64,000 bases of DNA from contig NC_061773.1 in assembly GCF_022458985.1 (NCBI RefSeq), positions 25,082,001-25,146,000 of the forward strand, given 5' to 3'. Source of the stretch: Mugil cephalus. Its lineage: Eukaryota; Chordata; Actinopteri; Mugiliformes; Mugilidae. The position numbers were made by a program, and so were the translations under genes. The notes beneath the pieces were generated by a model. The model was not told the origin of the DNA. It did no database searches and saw nothing but the letters and a program-made list of their open reading frames with translations. Below, in pieces: positions 47,008-60,113 of this stretch; position 1 is the stretch's first letter; the number at the start of each line of letters is the position of its first letter.

Positions 47008-47015
47008 ATTTATTG
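47008..47015 (-). terminator. Candidate SOX13 polyadenylation signal
   Basis: The minus strand reads CAATAAATTGGTTGTGTTAA: an AATAAA followed by a GT-rich stretch. It would give SOX13 a 3' UTR of about 3.4 kb. An alternative minus-strand AATAAA lies near 47446. Confidence 0.35.
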
Positions 47016-50000
47016 TCTTTCAAAAAACAAAAACGAAAAAAAACAACACAAAACTCTGAAAACATAGAGAAATGTACACCTTTAAATTACACAATCTCTT
47101 ATAAACAAAATAAAGTCTCTTTCTATATTTACATCAGCAGGGGTAACAACAGGTGACTCTTCAGAATATCTCATAAACAATCTTTCTCTGATTTTGTTTT
47201 TATGTCTGTACACACACACGCACACAAGAAAAATAACAAACAAACAAAAACAACAGCATCAGGATGTGACCCAAACCCTGAGGTCTGACGTTGGTCTTTT
47301 TTTTTGCCGCTTTTTTGTGATTTATCAGCGGTGTGATTTGTGTCTTTTTTGTTTAAATTGTCTCAGTGGTCAGCGAGTCTAGTGAGTGGTGAGAAGAATA
47401 ACAACACCAACAGCGACGCGCCGTTGGCCAAACAGATTTATTCCTGGGACTGATTTATTTAACGATTTTGGGATTTTATACTCCACAACCACCTTCACTT
47501 CAGATGGAAAGAGTTGGTATTTTCCTTCTTGGAGTTTAAACTGTATGAACTTCTTACACAAAACTATAATCATGAACTAATTAAAACATCTATACATTTA
47601 ACTAGTAAATAAAACCGTTCACACAGCTTAGGGACCTCGGGTCCATTGACGACGCGTGCTATCGTTAGCATCGTTAGCTGCTCTGTTACTGGAATTTTCC
47701 CATTTTCTGTGTAAACCGCTGTGTCTGTGTTTTCCGAGTCACGCCTTCAACCTCCTGAGACCATGTGTCCTCATACGGGGCGTTAAGTTTTAGGTTTTAT
47801 AGCAGCTTCCTCTGCTTTGTATAAACCCGTTGTCCTCGTTAGTGGACAATTGAGTTTGCCATCTAGTGGTAAAAGAGGGTCAATGCAATAGTCGGTAAAA
47901 ACATGATCGCAGGACAAAAGTGGACGAGGAGCAAATTTTACAGTTAAAACTCATCTATTTATGCTTGTTATCGTCTCTATTTCGATATGACCTGAAAATT
48001 TAACAAATTTAATAAACAGCAACAGGCTACAACGTCGCTAATTAGCAAGTACTCGTTTGAGGACGTTGGGACTTCATTGTTTGCAATTCTCTTTTTGCTT
48101 AACCATGTACAGGTATTAAAATAAACAGTTTTATATTTTGTCACACACGGGTGACTTCATTCAAATAAATATTGTTTATTAAAATAATCCCAGTGTCCAC
48201 ATATGAGGACATTGTTTTGTTTTGTTTTTTCAAAAAACTACTTAGGTCCTACTGATCGCAAATAGCTCAGAGACGTTAAAAATGCAGACCAAATAAAAGC
48301 TCAGGTCTCAGGAGGTTAAAACACTCTCAGTGGTTTTATTTAGTACTCGGACCAGACTCACTACCAAACTTCTAATAAGTGCTTAACATCTGGATCACGG
48401 GTTGTATTGTCATCGCTAAGTTGAACCCAGAAGTTGATTCTTTCCACTTGTTATTATATATAATTGAGATGTCTCTGCTTTTGTGTCAACCCCCATGAAG
48501 CGCAGGGTGTTGTGGTTTATATACATCCTACCGGTAGACAGCTCCCTCCAATGTCAACGCACGGTCAAATATGTTTATGTTTTGTTTGAATGTCCGAATT
48601 CGGAGTGTGTGAATGTACCCGCTACACGCTAACCTCAGTATTATATACACTACTAACTCTTAGAATTATTACTGTGAGTGAATTTTGGACAAAGCCAGAA
48701 ATAACCGCGGACCGGGAACCATCCTCATATTCAGATGGAACTTCAGCTGAAAAATGTTTCAAGATTAATAATAAAATAATAATATTAACAAAACAAATAA
48801 TAACATGTCGTATGTGGATATTTTCTGCAGTTTGCTGCAGGAAGCTGCATCTCAGAAGAAAAAAAAAAACAAAAAAAACAAAACGAAACACGGCAGACGT
48901 CTGGATTACACACATAGAAGGTGCTCAACACGACAATCAATAAACACTCGAAGAACCAAACACAGAGGTATTAAAAAAAGGAAAACAAAAAAAAAGAATA
49001 AGCAAGGCTGAGGTCAACCCACCCTGCTGTGGAGAGGGAACTGATGGACACATAAATACAGCATGTACACATGAGGAGAGGAAGGTTTGATTGTTGATAA
49101 CCTGGGACACTCTCCCATTAACAGGAGTCACTGGTCATGTGCCTGTAAAGCACTGCAGGAGAAGAAGTGTGTGGCATTAAAAGAATGTAGAAAACATTCA
49201 TCGACAAACTATCAAACTGCTGCTAGTCCTCGTCTCCCGAAGACACACGACTCATCTCATCGCACGTTTCTTCCCCCCGAAGGCCAGTTCACGGTTTTAT
49301 GAATCTACGCTCGGATCCGAGGCGTTTGCTTTGATTACAGTGATGCAAACGTGGATCAGGCGTTAGCTCGGCTGAACGACAGAAAGCGAGAATAGATGGA
49401 GATCCCCAGGGTGTGCGATGCTGCACAAACATAGTGCAAAAATAAAAAAAAAAACAAAAAAACATATGCAGTCCAGACATGGGCAGAGAGTGAAATTCAT
49501 CATCAGATGCACAAACAGCAGCGCGAGTCCCAGTAACACTCATCAGAATATGAGTCTGGTAACTCGTCACTGGGATTTCAAGACGGGGCGTGTTCCAACG
49601 GACACACAAAGAAAAAAACAAAACACCCACGCAATTGTCTACAAAATCAGAGCCGTTTTGTTTGGTCTGGCTTCCAGAATACATCAACCATGAACTGGCC
49701 TTGAGGAGTAATCCCTCTTTATTTCTACTTCCCATCAAATGTGGCTCGTTCGCTGCACTCTTCGCCTCTGTTGTGTTGAGATTGTGGGTAAGTAATACCA
49801 CATTGCTTAAATATATCCTTAAATGTCCACCTTTGATCCTGGTTATGTTTTTTTTTTAATTTTTCCTATGTTTCTGCAGCACCAGACAAGCTTTCGGTGA
49901 GATTTATCTCTCTGGGTGCTATTTGGTAATAACTATGCTTTACCTGCAGGGGGCAGTACAGTGCTATAGTAATGGGATCGCTGAGCTCCTCTGCTGTGTA

Positions 50001-50403
50001 ACAGGTGAAAACAGGTATTCTGTTGAACTTCTTTAAGAGTTTTTCCTCCAATGACTGTTAGTCAAAATCAACACGGGGAGAAAACAAGAAGCAAGGCAGA
50101 TTAAACACTAAACCTTAAACATAATAATCAGGGCTCCAACACAAAGGAAGCGATGACATGATATACATAGAGGGAAATAATGAAAGCCCGCCTTTATGTG
50201 TGTGTGTGTCTGTGTGAGGAGAGGGATGACATTTCCTTTTTTTTTTTGTTTTTTTTTTGATTCATTCAATCCGTCCTATGTTTATCCTCCTTCCACTCTG
50301 ACTGCCATTAAACAGAGGCCCATTTTCACCTCCGCCAAACTCACCTCTCCCCCAATTCCTTATCTTTTGTTAAGTTTCTCCTTTACAAATTCCCACCTTC
50401 CCC
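47016..50403 (-). other. Probable SOX13 3' UTR
   Basis: This runs downstream of the SOX13 stop with no other gene recognised. It contains the TTAA-type MITE at 47751-48315 and several A-rich or T-rich tracts. UTR status is inferred from position and the candidate poly(A) signal. Confidence 0.4.
47751..48315. mobile_element. TTAA-flanked MITE (piggyBac-like), copy 2
   Basis: This 565-bp element has ends CCTCCTGAGACC and GGTCTCAGGAGG, a perfect 12-bp inverted repeat. The right flank is TTAA (48316-48319) and the left flank is TCAA, one mismatch. It is a longer version of copy 1 and shares TACAACGTCGCTAATTAGCA and ACTCGTTTGAGGACGTTGGG. No open frame of note was seen. Confidence 0.8.
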
Positions 50404-50701
50404 TCAGTCTGTCAGGAGCACCAGTTCCCCCTCGCTCCTCTCCCCGCCGTCGCTCTCCTCTCCTTCGCTGTAGGGGGGTCGCTCCCTCTCGCGCTCCTTC
50501 TCCCGCTCCCTCTCTCGGTCCCGGGGCAGGGAGGTGGCCGGCGCTTGGCCCTCGGTTCTGCGCGGGGCCTGCGGGACCTGCGGTAGGTAGTGCTCCAGCA
50601 GCGCGGGGTGGAAGGGCATGGCCGCGACCGAGACCGAGCCGCCCCCGCCCGGGTACTGGCCGTCAGCGTGGGAGAAATGCATCTGCTGGGGGTCCGTTTG
50701 A
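50404..50701 (-). CDS. SOX13: SOX13 last exon (acidic C-terminus)
   Basis: This encodes [20 protein letters not shown], the [16 protein letters not shown] block, a long Arg/Glu-alternating run (coded at about 50480-50523), then [17 protein letters not shown] and VLLTD. TGA is at 50406-50404. Confidence 0.93.
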
Positions 50702-53700
50702 CTGCAAAGACGAGAAGAACAGATTTGGGTGATGAACTTTCAAAACTTCTCAAGGTTCTCTACATTTAGACGTGTCCACCGTGACCGCATGACAAACAGA
50801 ACATAATTACGGTTCTTATCAGATATGAGTGTGGGAACGCGCCGTCATGGGACGCGTTTCAACCGGGACAGAGGTGGAAAAAAAAAATAGCTCTGCACGC
50901 AACCTGGATAAAACCGAAACCTAAAACCAATCAGATGCCAGATGTTGTTCTGGGTTTACTCAGAAACAAGAGGTGAAATCATTTCCTGAAAAGATTCAAA
51001 CTTCAAAAGCAACGGATGATGAATTATTTGTTAAAAATTAACAAAACATACCGGACGTCTCTTATGTGTCACTAAATATTAACAGACACGTGAAATGCGT
51101 TTAATTGCAGATTCAATTCAAAATCAGGACTTGATTTTATTTTCACTTGTGTCCTCGAGCAACAGACTGAACATCTTGAACTTTTCGGCGAAGTGACCGA
51201 CTCTCCTCCGCTGGCGGCTGCTGTGACGTGTCGTTCACAGACTCATGCCACGTGCAGCGTAAAATAAAAATATTGCTTTCAGCACGAGGGAAGAAACAAG
51301 TTCTTGGTTGTGTTGTGTCTGCAAAGAGGAATTTCAAGAAAGCCAAAAATCCTTGTATCTAAGACATCTTACATTTTGTTCAGACAAGAATGTTGTTGCT
51401 TATTTTTTTCTTAATACAAGATAATTTGATTGAATATAAGAATGTTTTGCTTCTTTCTAGTAACGCTGTGTTTGAGTCGACCAAATAAACCAGGATAGAG
51501 ATCGACCGATATATCAGACGGCCAGTAGATAATAGATCGGGACGATATTTGTGTTTTTTTTTTTTTTACTTGTATCGACTGATACTTGGATGCCAATACA
51601 TATATAAATATATTTCTATGTGCACATACACAAAACTAACAGAGTGTGTGCAACCGGAAGCTGGAAGTTGTTTGCATGAGAGTGTTAAATATTCTTTGAG
51701 TTCAATAAATGTTTATGTTTTTGGTTAAACTTGCGACATTTGTTCTCATATAAATGTCAGGAAAAAAAGCAGCTTCAAACATCGGCCAAAAACGGTAAAG
51801 AAGGACCAACAGCCTGTTAAACAACAACACGGCATCATGTCTTCACTCGTCTGTAGATGCTGATGAGTTAATCGTTCCATGCATTGGGGCCGAACCTTCA
51901 CTGCACCAGGCTCAAGATTGATCTCCGAGAAGTTCCTTCGAGATTAGTTTTGATTTTTTCCGTCCACTTTGACAGTCTCATATTGATGTCTTGTCCTCAA
52001 AAAGGAGTTCAAAAGAGAACAGATGTGACGGGGTGGAGGAAAGCGCAAGAAAGAACTCAAAAACAAGCACCGTAAACAGTCTCCGTGCTCCGAACTCCTC
52101 AGCTTAACTAGTTGGAGGAGTTGGCAGGACCGACGGCGAGGGAGTCTATTCATCGTCAAGGACAGACTGAAAAACAGCCCAGCTGCGGCTTCCACACTTC
52201 ACTTTTGTTTGTGTCTTCGAGAATAAAAAAAAAAAAAAGAAAAAAGAAAAAAAGGAGCTTTCATAGTCGGGATTCATTGTCTGCTGCAGTGTGTGGATGT
52301 GCAGCGCAAACTCATGTTGCGCGGCGTTGTGTGCCAGGGACAAATTCTCTCACATTATACCTCGGCGTTGCGCGGTGCACGCCGGCGCCCCCCTGTGCTT
52401 TCTACCTGTGCGTGTAGGTGGCCCTCTGCTCCTGCCGGCGGCTCTTCATCATGGCCTTGTACTCGCCCACCCTCAGCCTCCGTCCCTCCACGATGCAGGT
52501 GCGCTTGGGCCGCGGCTTGTATTTGTAGTCGGGGTAGCGCTCCAGGTGCTGCCGGCTCAGCCTCGCCTGCTCCTCGTAGTACGGCTGCTTCTCCTGGTTG
52601 GACATGCCCTTCCACCTGGAGCCTGGAGACAAAGACCCGTCAGCACAAAGGAGGTGAGCTCATTCACAGAACATCTCCAGCGACACAACAGGGCCGGCGT
52701 TAGTCTGCGTCGCTCATTGACTCATTCGCTTCTTCTTCTTTTTTTTTTTTCCTATTTAGTAAAAGCTGAGTATTATTATTATTATTTGCTTAGATACCAC
52801 ACACAAAGAGATGTCCTGGCCCACTTTTCCCTTATTTAAACAAAAGCTAAAAAGGGTTTTATAAGAAACAGGAAGAGTCGGTTGCTGCGTTTTCACTCAG
52901 TCACACTATGGGCTACAACTCTTGTCTGTTATATTTAATTTATATAAATCTTTATTCATTATATCCTCTGAAACTGCAACAGAACGGACTTCGTGCATCT
53001 TTCCATACAAGCCTCCATAATACCAGCTTTCATGGGTAGAGGATGCACAAATGGCACTTTATTCTTTTAATTAAAGAAATAAGAGGCCAAACTGACCTAA
53101 GAAAAGACTAGAATGGAAATAAAAACCAACTCCGTCTTTGCAGCATCAGCATCATACATTCATTCATAAATAAAAACATCGTTAAAAAGAGATTAAAACT
53201 GCAACTCATGCAGACATTTTCAAGTCCGAGTGAAATTTTGTTGGACTGAATGTCACGAAACCATCAGACTTCCACTAGTGTCAGATACAGGACGATGCCA
53301 CACAGCACCTCCACGCTGCTAATTTCACTTTTCCTTTTTGTTTTATAAAACCCTTTTGTTTTCCCCGTCGTCCGTGAAGCGAAAGGGTTCGCGGTTCAAT
53401 CCCTGGAACGCGCCCAAGTGTCCTTGAGCGTGACACCGAACCCCCAGTGGCTCCCAGTCAGTGCTCGGAACTGGTGTGTGAAGGTGTGTGAATGAGTGGC
53501 TACTGTGAGTGTGAAAGGGCTCTGAGCACCAAACATCTTTACAGGGCGTCATAATAAATGACTGCAAATGGCAAAGTTTGTCAACGTTTAAGCTGAACTC
53601 CTCACATTTGCCAAGACAGCTTGTTCAGAAATTCATTTAAAATTTAGCGCATATAAGTTTCTCTTAAATAAAATAGATAAAACCACAGAGCTAACACTTT

Positions 53701-56700
53701 AAATGGCTAGTGAGCACATCCTTATGTCTTAAAGTTTGGAGTAAAAATCCCTGTTTGAACTCGTTCCGAACCAAACAAGCTTCCAACAATACAAAGAAAC
53801 TTAAATGTTGGGTCGAAGGAAAGGGATTCAGGCCTGTGTGTGTGTGTGTGTGTGTGTGTGTTGGGACTGTGTGCGCTGCTGGGGGAGGAGCAGGTGGCTG
53901 CTAATGCCCCCACATGTGCCAGGCAGTGTCTCAGAATAGAGACGTCAAGTGAAACCCACCCCTACCCAGCGCTGGGCTCACCCAGGATCTTGCTGATGGA
54001 GGAGTTGTGCATGTCGGGGAAGGCCTGCAGGATCCTCCTGCGCTCATCCTTGGCCCAGACCATGAAGGCGTTCATGGGTCTCTTGATGTGGCCCGAGGAG
54101 GCCGGAGGCCGGGCCTCGGCGTAGCCGCCCGGGGCCGAGACGGGCAGGGCACCTAAAGAAAACAAGGTTACTGGCTGGGTTCGGAATATGTTAGTCATTC
54201 TTCAGGATATCTCCACTTGTTTCTTCCTGGGAGTGGCTCACTTCTCGATATTAACCTTTCCACTCGCAACTTTAAAGTTGGTAAATATCTCTCGCTAATC
54301 TTTAGTCGCCTTCTCCCACAAACATCCGTTCCTGAACAATTATTCGCATTTTTTTCGAAGTTTTTACCGGAAACGTTCGTCGTCTCTCTCATTAAAGCTA
54401 CAAACACCTCATGGAGATTTTGATTGAACACAAGCACATGGTGGTGGTTTAAATGATGAGAAAACACGTATGGAATAAGGGTAATTTTGCTGGTTGGAAC
54501 GTTAATATGAAGCATTAAACAGGGAGGGACACCTACTCTCAGAGTCACTGCTGAGGTGATCCTCAGTGGACGGCAGGCCGTGTCTGTCTTCACAGTGAGA
54601 GATCCTCTCGCTGCGGGGAGAAGCTTTATACTCCTGCAGACACAGAAAAGACAAAGATAGATGAAGCCAGACAGACGCGCTGCAACGTCAAACAAATATT
54701 CCATCAGCAGACAAAGAGACAATTTGAATTTGGACTGCAGTAAAAAAGAGTGACTCAATGCTCCTGGGGTGTGTTCACGTGTTGCGCAGAGTTTCTATTT
54801 AAGGTAAAGACACGGCATGCTCGCCATATCAGCTGCTGCTGAAATGCAGAGCTGTAAATGCAAAGACAGGATGTTACGACGCTATGGAGAGGAGGGTGGA
54901 GGGTGGGGGAGAGGTGGGGAGGGGTGGTGTTTATTGTTTGAGGGAGGAAAGGTGAAGGAGAGGAGGCAGAGGTGGGAATGTAACAACCGGAGAATTTGCA
55001 AAACTACCTTTCTGCCAGTGTAATATCTATCGCTCCGTTTCCCCGAGCTCTAAAACGTTATTTATCCCCATGCAGCGGAGTGAAGTGTGATACCAAAATA
55101 GGTCAGTCAACTGTAGTGGTGTTAACGCGGCGGCAAAGGCGAGATGGAGGAGTATAATGGAGGAGAGGAGGAGGAGCAGGAGGAGGAGGAGGAGGAGGAG
55201 GAGGAGGAGGAGGAGGAGGAGGAGGAGAGCCACAGAGTACAGTATTACTGTGGACAAAGAGAAGAGGGCAGGTGGCTCAGTCAATGCCACACTGAGGCCT
55301 TTGTGGTATTGTGGGGCTGCAACAGCTGTTGCTCAGGACGAGGCTGAGACCAAAGCTTCAGCCACCTCAAAGAATGAAAACCAAGACCGGAATAGAAGAC
55401 CATTTTTACAAGAACCAAAACACAAAATAACAGCCAGGAGTTTTTTTTTCCCCCCTACAATCAACATTCTGGACAAAATACACAGTTCTGAGACTTACAA
55501 CATGTTGCACATCACTGCAGGATAAGAGCAGTTTTTACGGTTCACTTCATAGAGTTTACCGAGCTGTAACTATGTGCTTGTGTGTGTGGGGACACCACAG
55601 CTGGGATCCGCTGGTTAAATCCTGAGGCGGAGCGTGACTCCCTGCGACTGTAAACCGAACTCTGACCCCTCATTTGGACCCCGGTCAGTCAGAGAAACGG
55701 AGACAGACTCCATCCTCATTCTCCCTTTGTTCAGTTACAGGGAATTTGAATCCCACATTTCACTGTTGATTCTTTTCTTTGTTGACATGCCGCCTTTTGA
55801 AATGAATGTCAGCGGCAAGATTTACGCTAAAATACCTGCTCTGTAAAGTTAGCGGCCGGCCTGACTGACACCGTGAAGCATTTAGCGGAGAAAGCAACAC
55901 ATACGGTTCTTTCTTCAGGAGTTGGTAGGGACCAAAGCAGAGCACATAGCAATAACTATGTGTAGCTAAGCAAATGTTTGCTGGTTAACTGCAGAACACA
56001 ATAGTTGTGCTAAGCTAAAGTGCTAAGGGACTGATCAGACACACAACATCTGGTTAAGTTTATGTTTGTGCTGCTGCCATATGCTAGTTAGCATGTAGCC
56101 CGTAGGTCTTCAACAGGGGGTCCGTGACCCCCAGAGGGTCTGCAGAGGTACTGCAGGGTGGGTCGGAAAATCTTTGGTTGATTAGACATTTTTTTTTTTT
56201 TTTAATTTTCCCCCAGTCTATTCAGTTGCCAGGTGAAATCCCACGTATGTGAGGTATGTTTACGTCAAGTATGTTTATTTTTTTGTCGCAGTTGCACGGC
56301 CAACCTACTGTTGCACATGTTTGAAATAAAAAAAAATAATATTTGAACCTGAGCTTTATTTGAATAGCTTAATATTGAACGCAAAATGATAATAATAATG
56401 TATATTTATAAAAAGCACTAGACCTAGTTTGATATAGAACACATATAGAAGGTATCTCTCCATCAGTTTGGGGGTCCTTGACCTTTAAAACGTTGAAGAC
56501 CCCTTACGTAGCCTAATAGCCGTCCCACTAAAGGCTCGTTTAAGGTACTGCGGGACCTTGACGCCATAACTACGCACGTAGCCTACGTTGGTGTGTCATT
56601 TATATTTGTGCGCTCATCTGCCTGGCTAGCTTTGGAGCAAACGCCACCCAAACTCTAGTCAGCGCTGGCCTCTTTTGCTAACTGGATTCATTTTCGGAGT

Positions 56701-57155
56701 AAAAAAAAAAACACCGTTCCGTTTCTATAAAGAGGCCCACGTTTGAAAAGGTAGCGGGGAGGTTCGACGTAAGCTCACCATCTTTCCTCCGCCGCCATCT
56801 CTGTCTCTGTCCCTCTCCTTCTCCCGGCCTCCACCGCTGTGACTCCTCAGGAGCTGCTGGGCGTCGTGGATGGCCTGGGTGACCACGTCGCCGTCTCCTA
56901 GGAAACCTCAAGATTAAAATACAGCACAAGGAGGAAAAAAAAAAAAAAAACAAACAAAAAAAAAAAAACACGAGGAACAAGTTCAAGATTAGACATTTGG
57001 ACAGGCCAATGCACGGCAGCCAAGAACGACTTGCTTTGCAATTCTCGGCTTGCCGTTGCGGTTTAATCTGTTTGTTATTTGAGACGAATTATCTTGTTAT
57101 CTCAAGAAAACATTCATCTAATTAAGTAGAACGGTGAGGCAGTTTTACTAGTTTC

Positions 57156-57211
<56 letters not shown>

Positions 57212-60070
57212 GGATCTATGTACTCCATAAAAAAGTGAACTCACTTAGGGCGGATCGTGGCGGGCTGTGGGACACCTCTCTCTGGAGGTCTCTGGGTCTG
57301 TAGGTCCCTTGCAGGCCTAGCGACCCCAGCTCCATGGCCTGTGGACTGGGTGTTTTTCCCAGCTCGAGCCCCTTAGGCTTGGAGGTCAGGTTCAAGGGCT
57401 GACTGGCTTCCTAAACACACAGATGAGCAGGCAGGGGTGGAGCTATTTATACACACTCAACCATAACCACAAAGGGCGAGGATGTGCATGTTTTCTGGTT
57501 ACGCACGCCACATACGGCATGTCAGAGCACATCTGTCACACCTTGGTAGCGCTTTCTGCCTTTTGTCTTTAAGTTACCCTCATCCTCTCTTCCCTTTTAT
57601 TTGTCTAAGCCGTGTTCGTCTAGTCCTGCCTGAGAACCTGCTGTGCAATTACAACTCACAATACACAGACATACACAAGCACACACCTATACCACACACA
57701 TTAAACCTCTGAACGGTGGGTGTGGAGTGTTCCTAAAGCCTCCCAGACACCTGAAAAGAATATTATTTGTTCAATCTGGAAGGCTTCACTTTCTTTAGCA
57801 TTCCTTAAACTAAACACACAGTATATACACACACACACACACACATTGCACAGTAGCCAAACACGCTGCTGTAACACACTATTAAATCCTAAAAGCTGAA
57901 CAAATTGCTGCCGAACAAATGTATTGAAACAGTGGAGATATTGTACCTGTCGGAAGGAACCACTGCTCCTCTTGACAGGGGTGGAGTGAGTGTTTTGGAG
58001 CAGCTGCATGGGATAGTCCACAGCTGTAAAGGGTGAAAGAACATTTTTTCCACAGTTAAATACATAGATTTAAACATACATACATAAGTTGGGTGAAGTC
58101 ATAAACATAAACATCCATTGTCTGTTGCAGGTAGTTAGACGACGCCTCCTGTATTGTATGTCGGCCCACATAAAAAATAACTCGCTGAATTGTGGTGAGT
58201 TATACTTTCTAACCCTTAGACTGTATAAAAAATGGACAGCGGGAACCGATCTTCAAAAGTGAGACCAAAGCAAGTAGAGCTCCCCCTGGTGTCTGGCTGC
58301 AGTATAGGTCATAAGCTCCGCCCCCTCCATGTTAGTGGATGGGACTTAGAGCGAACTAATACACGTCATTTCTTTATTTATTTTTTTCCAAGATGGTTTC
58401 AGTCATTTTTGGGTAGTTAATATAATGTTTTGGATTAGTTTAAGTTTAGTTAGTTATGTGACACTACAGAAACAGGATGTGACATAATGTCGACCAGCAG
58501 TTGCCATGCCAACCCCTCGGTAAATACATCCCAGAGGGACAATGAGAGTTGTAAAAACTGTTTTTAATATTTAATATTTCTGAAATATAATATCTGAATG
58601 CACTTTCAACATTTCTGAGCTTAAACATTGTACTGTATATATTTTAGGTTTTGATTTCAAATTTAACCCCTTGAAAAAAATCCGATTAATCGCGATTAAT
58701 TATCATTTACCTTTAATCCATATTAACAGCGTGCACTGCAAACTGAGTATTTTGACATGTCATTGTTAAAATCTTCACACGATTGTACAGATTCAAACAA
58801 TATAAATACTGAAGCTGTATGTTGTATATTTTTGAGCTACGTTCGTCTGTTCAAAAGCATTTTACCTCAAAAAGTATAAAAGCCACAGCTTAGATATTTG
58901 TATATATAATGTGTTCACACATGGGCAAATTTCTTATTGTATACTACTATTACTATTGCAAAAGAAGATCAACCGCCAGCCAAAGGGTTAAGAAAAGTCA
59001 TAATATATGGCTAAAAATCTCCTTTTAGTTAATGATTTCCAGTAACATATTTTACTAAAAACACATTAATACTTAGATTAGATTAGATTACATTAGATCA
59101 GATTAGATTAAATCAGATTAGAATAGATTAGATATTTTATTTATCCCAAGGGAAATTCAGTGTCCAGTAGCTTCATCACATAGGATAAAATAATAATAAT
59201 AATAAAGCTATGAGGTCACTTTAGCATTTACATTTTCACTACACATCGTGCTGTGATAACCACCACAACTTTGCACAATTCACATTTAGGTTCACTTAAT
59301 ACAGTGACACTTTTATATTACCTATATATATATATTACTAGATTAGAAAAATGATTAAGCACCACAGTCACCAACGGCAGAGACGTATCACCCAAGCGGT
59401 TTGCAGCAGCGCCATGTACTTTACTCAAGATCTGGCAGAGCGACAATGTCTGGGGGTGTGAAACTTCATGTCCAACCTTTATTGAAAGAGCGCTAAGGTT
59501 ATTCTGAATAGAGAATGCAATTCACAGCGCGGTTAAAAAAGAAAAAAAGAAAAAAAAAGGGGCTGTATTACGACACGGAGGCAAAGTCCACAAAACACAA
59601 TGTCCATTTCATGGTGTGGTTATATGCAAACGTGCAAACAAATAGAAGACACCCTCGAAAAAATGAAAGGAAACAGCTTCATTCAAATGAGATACATACA
59701 GTACATCTACAAAGAACTTTCTGTCTACAAGCAGCCTCCTCCACACAATGCGGCAATCCTTCTACATTTTTTACATTCATCTGTCAAAACATTCAGAGGC
59801 ACTCGCACGCTGAAAGAGAGAAAAGCAAATGAATGGCTACTCTCCGAATTCCGTCTGCAGACGCTGAAAAGGCCGGCCTTGTGTCTTTAAGTTCCGAGAG
59901 ACAGAGGAGACAAGGTCGCCCGCAAGATATGAAGACTCGTGAAAGCAAATCTGACAGAGCTGTGGCTTTCTCAGCCGTAGCCTCTGTAGCCCCCTAACTG
60001 TACAAGTGTACAGCTGCACTGTTCAGCTGAAGTCCTTCGATTTTCTATGATAAAAAGGCGTGGGAGCACC

Positions 60071-60113
<43 letters not shown>

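Larger units (their letters stand above)
54634..56778 (-). other. SOX13 intron with AGG tract and MITE
   Basis: This contains a pure purine (AGG)n run and the hAT-type element at 56101-56515. No exon was seen elsewhere. Confidence 0.5.

Noticed and set aside
50412..50753. Alternative minus-strand frame of 113 codons and plus-strand Arg/Pro-rich ORF over the last SOX13 exon.
   Set aside because: They are shadow frames of a GC-rich coding exon with a recognised SOX13 C-terminus.
55027..55290. Minus-strand ORF with a long Leu run and its plus-strand Glu/Arg-rich counterparts.
   Set aside because: It is translated (AGG)n repeat inside a SOX13 intron.
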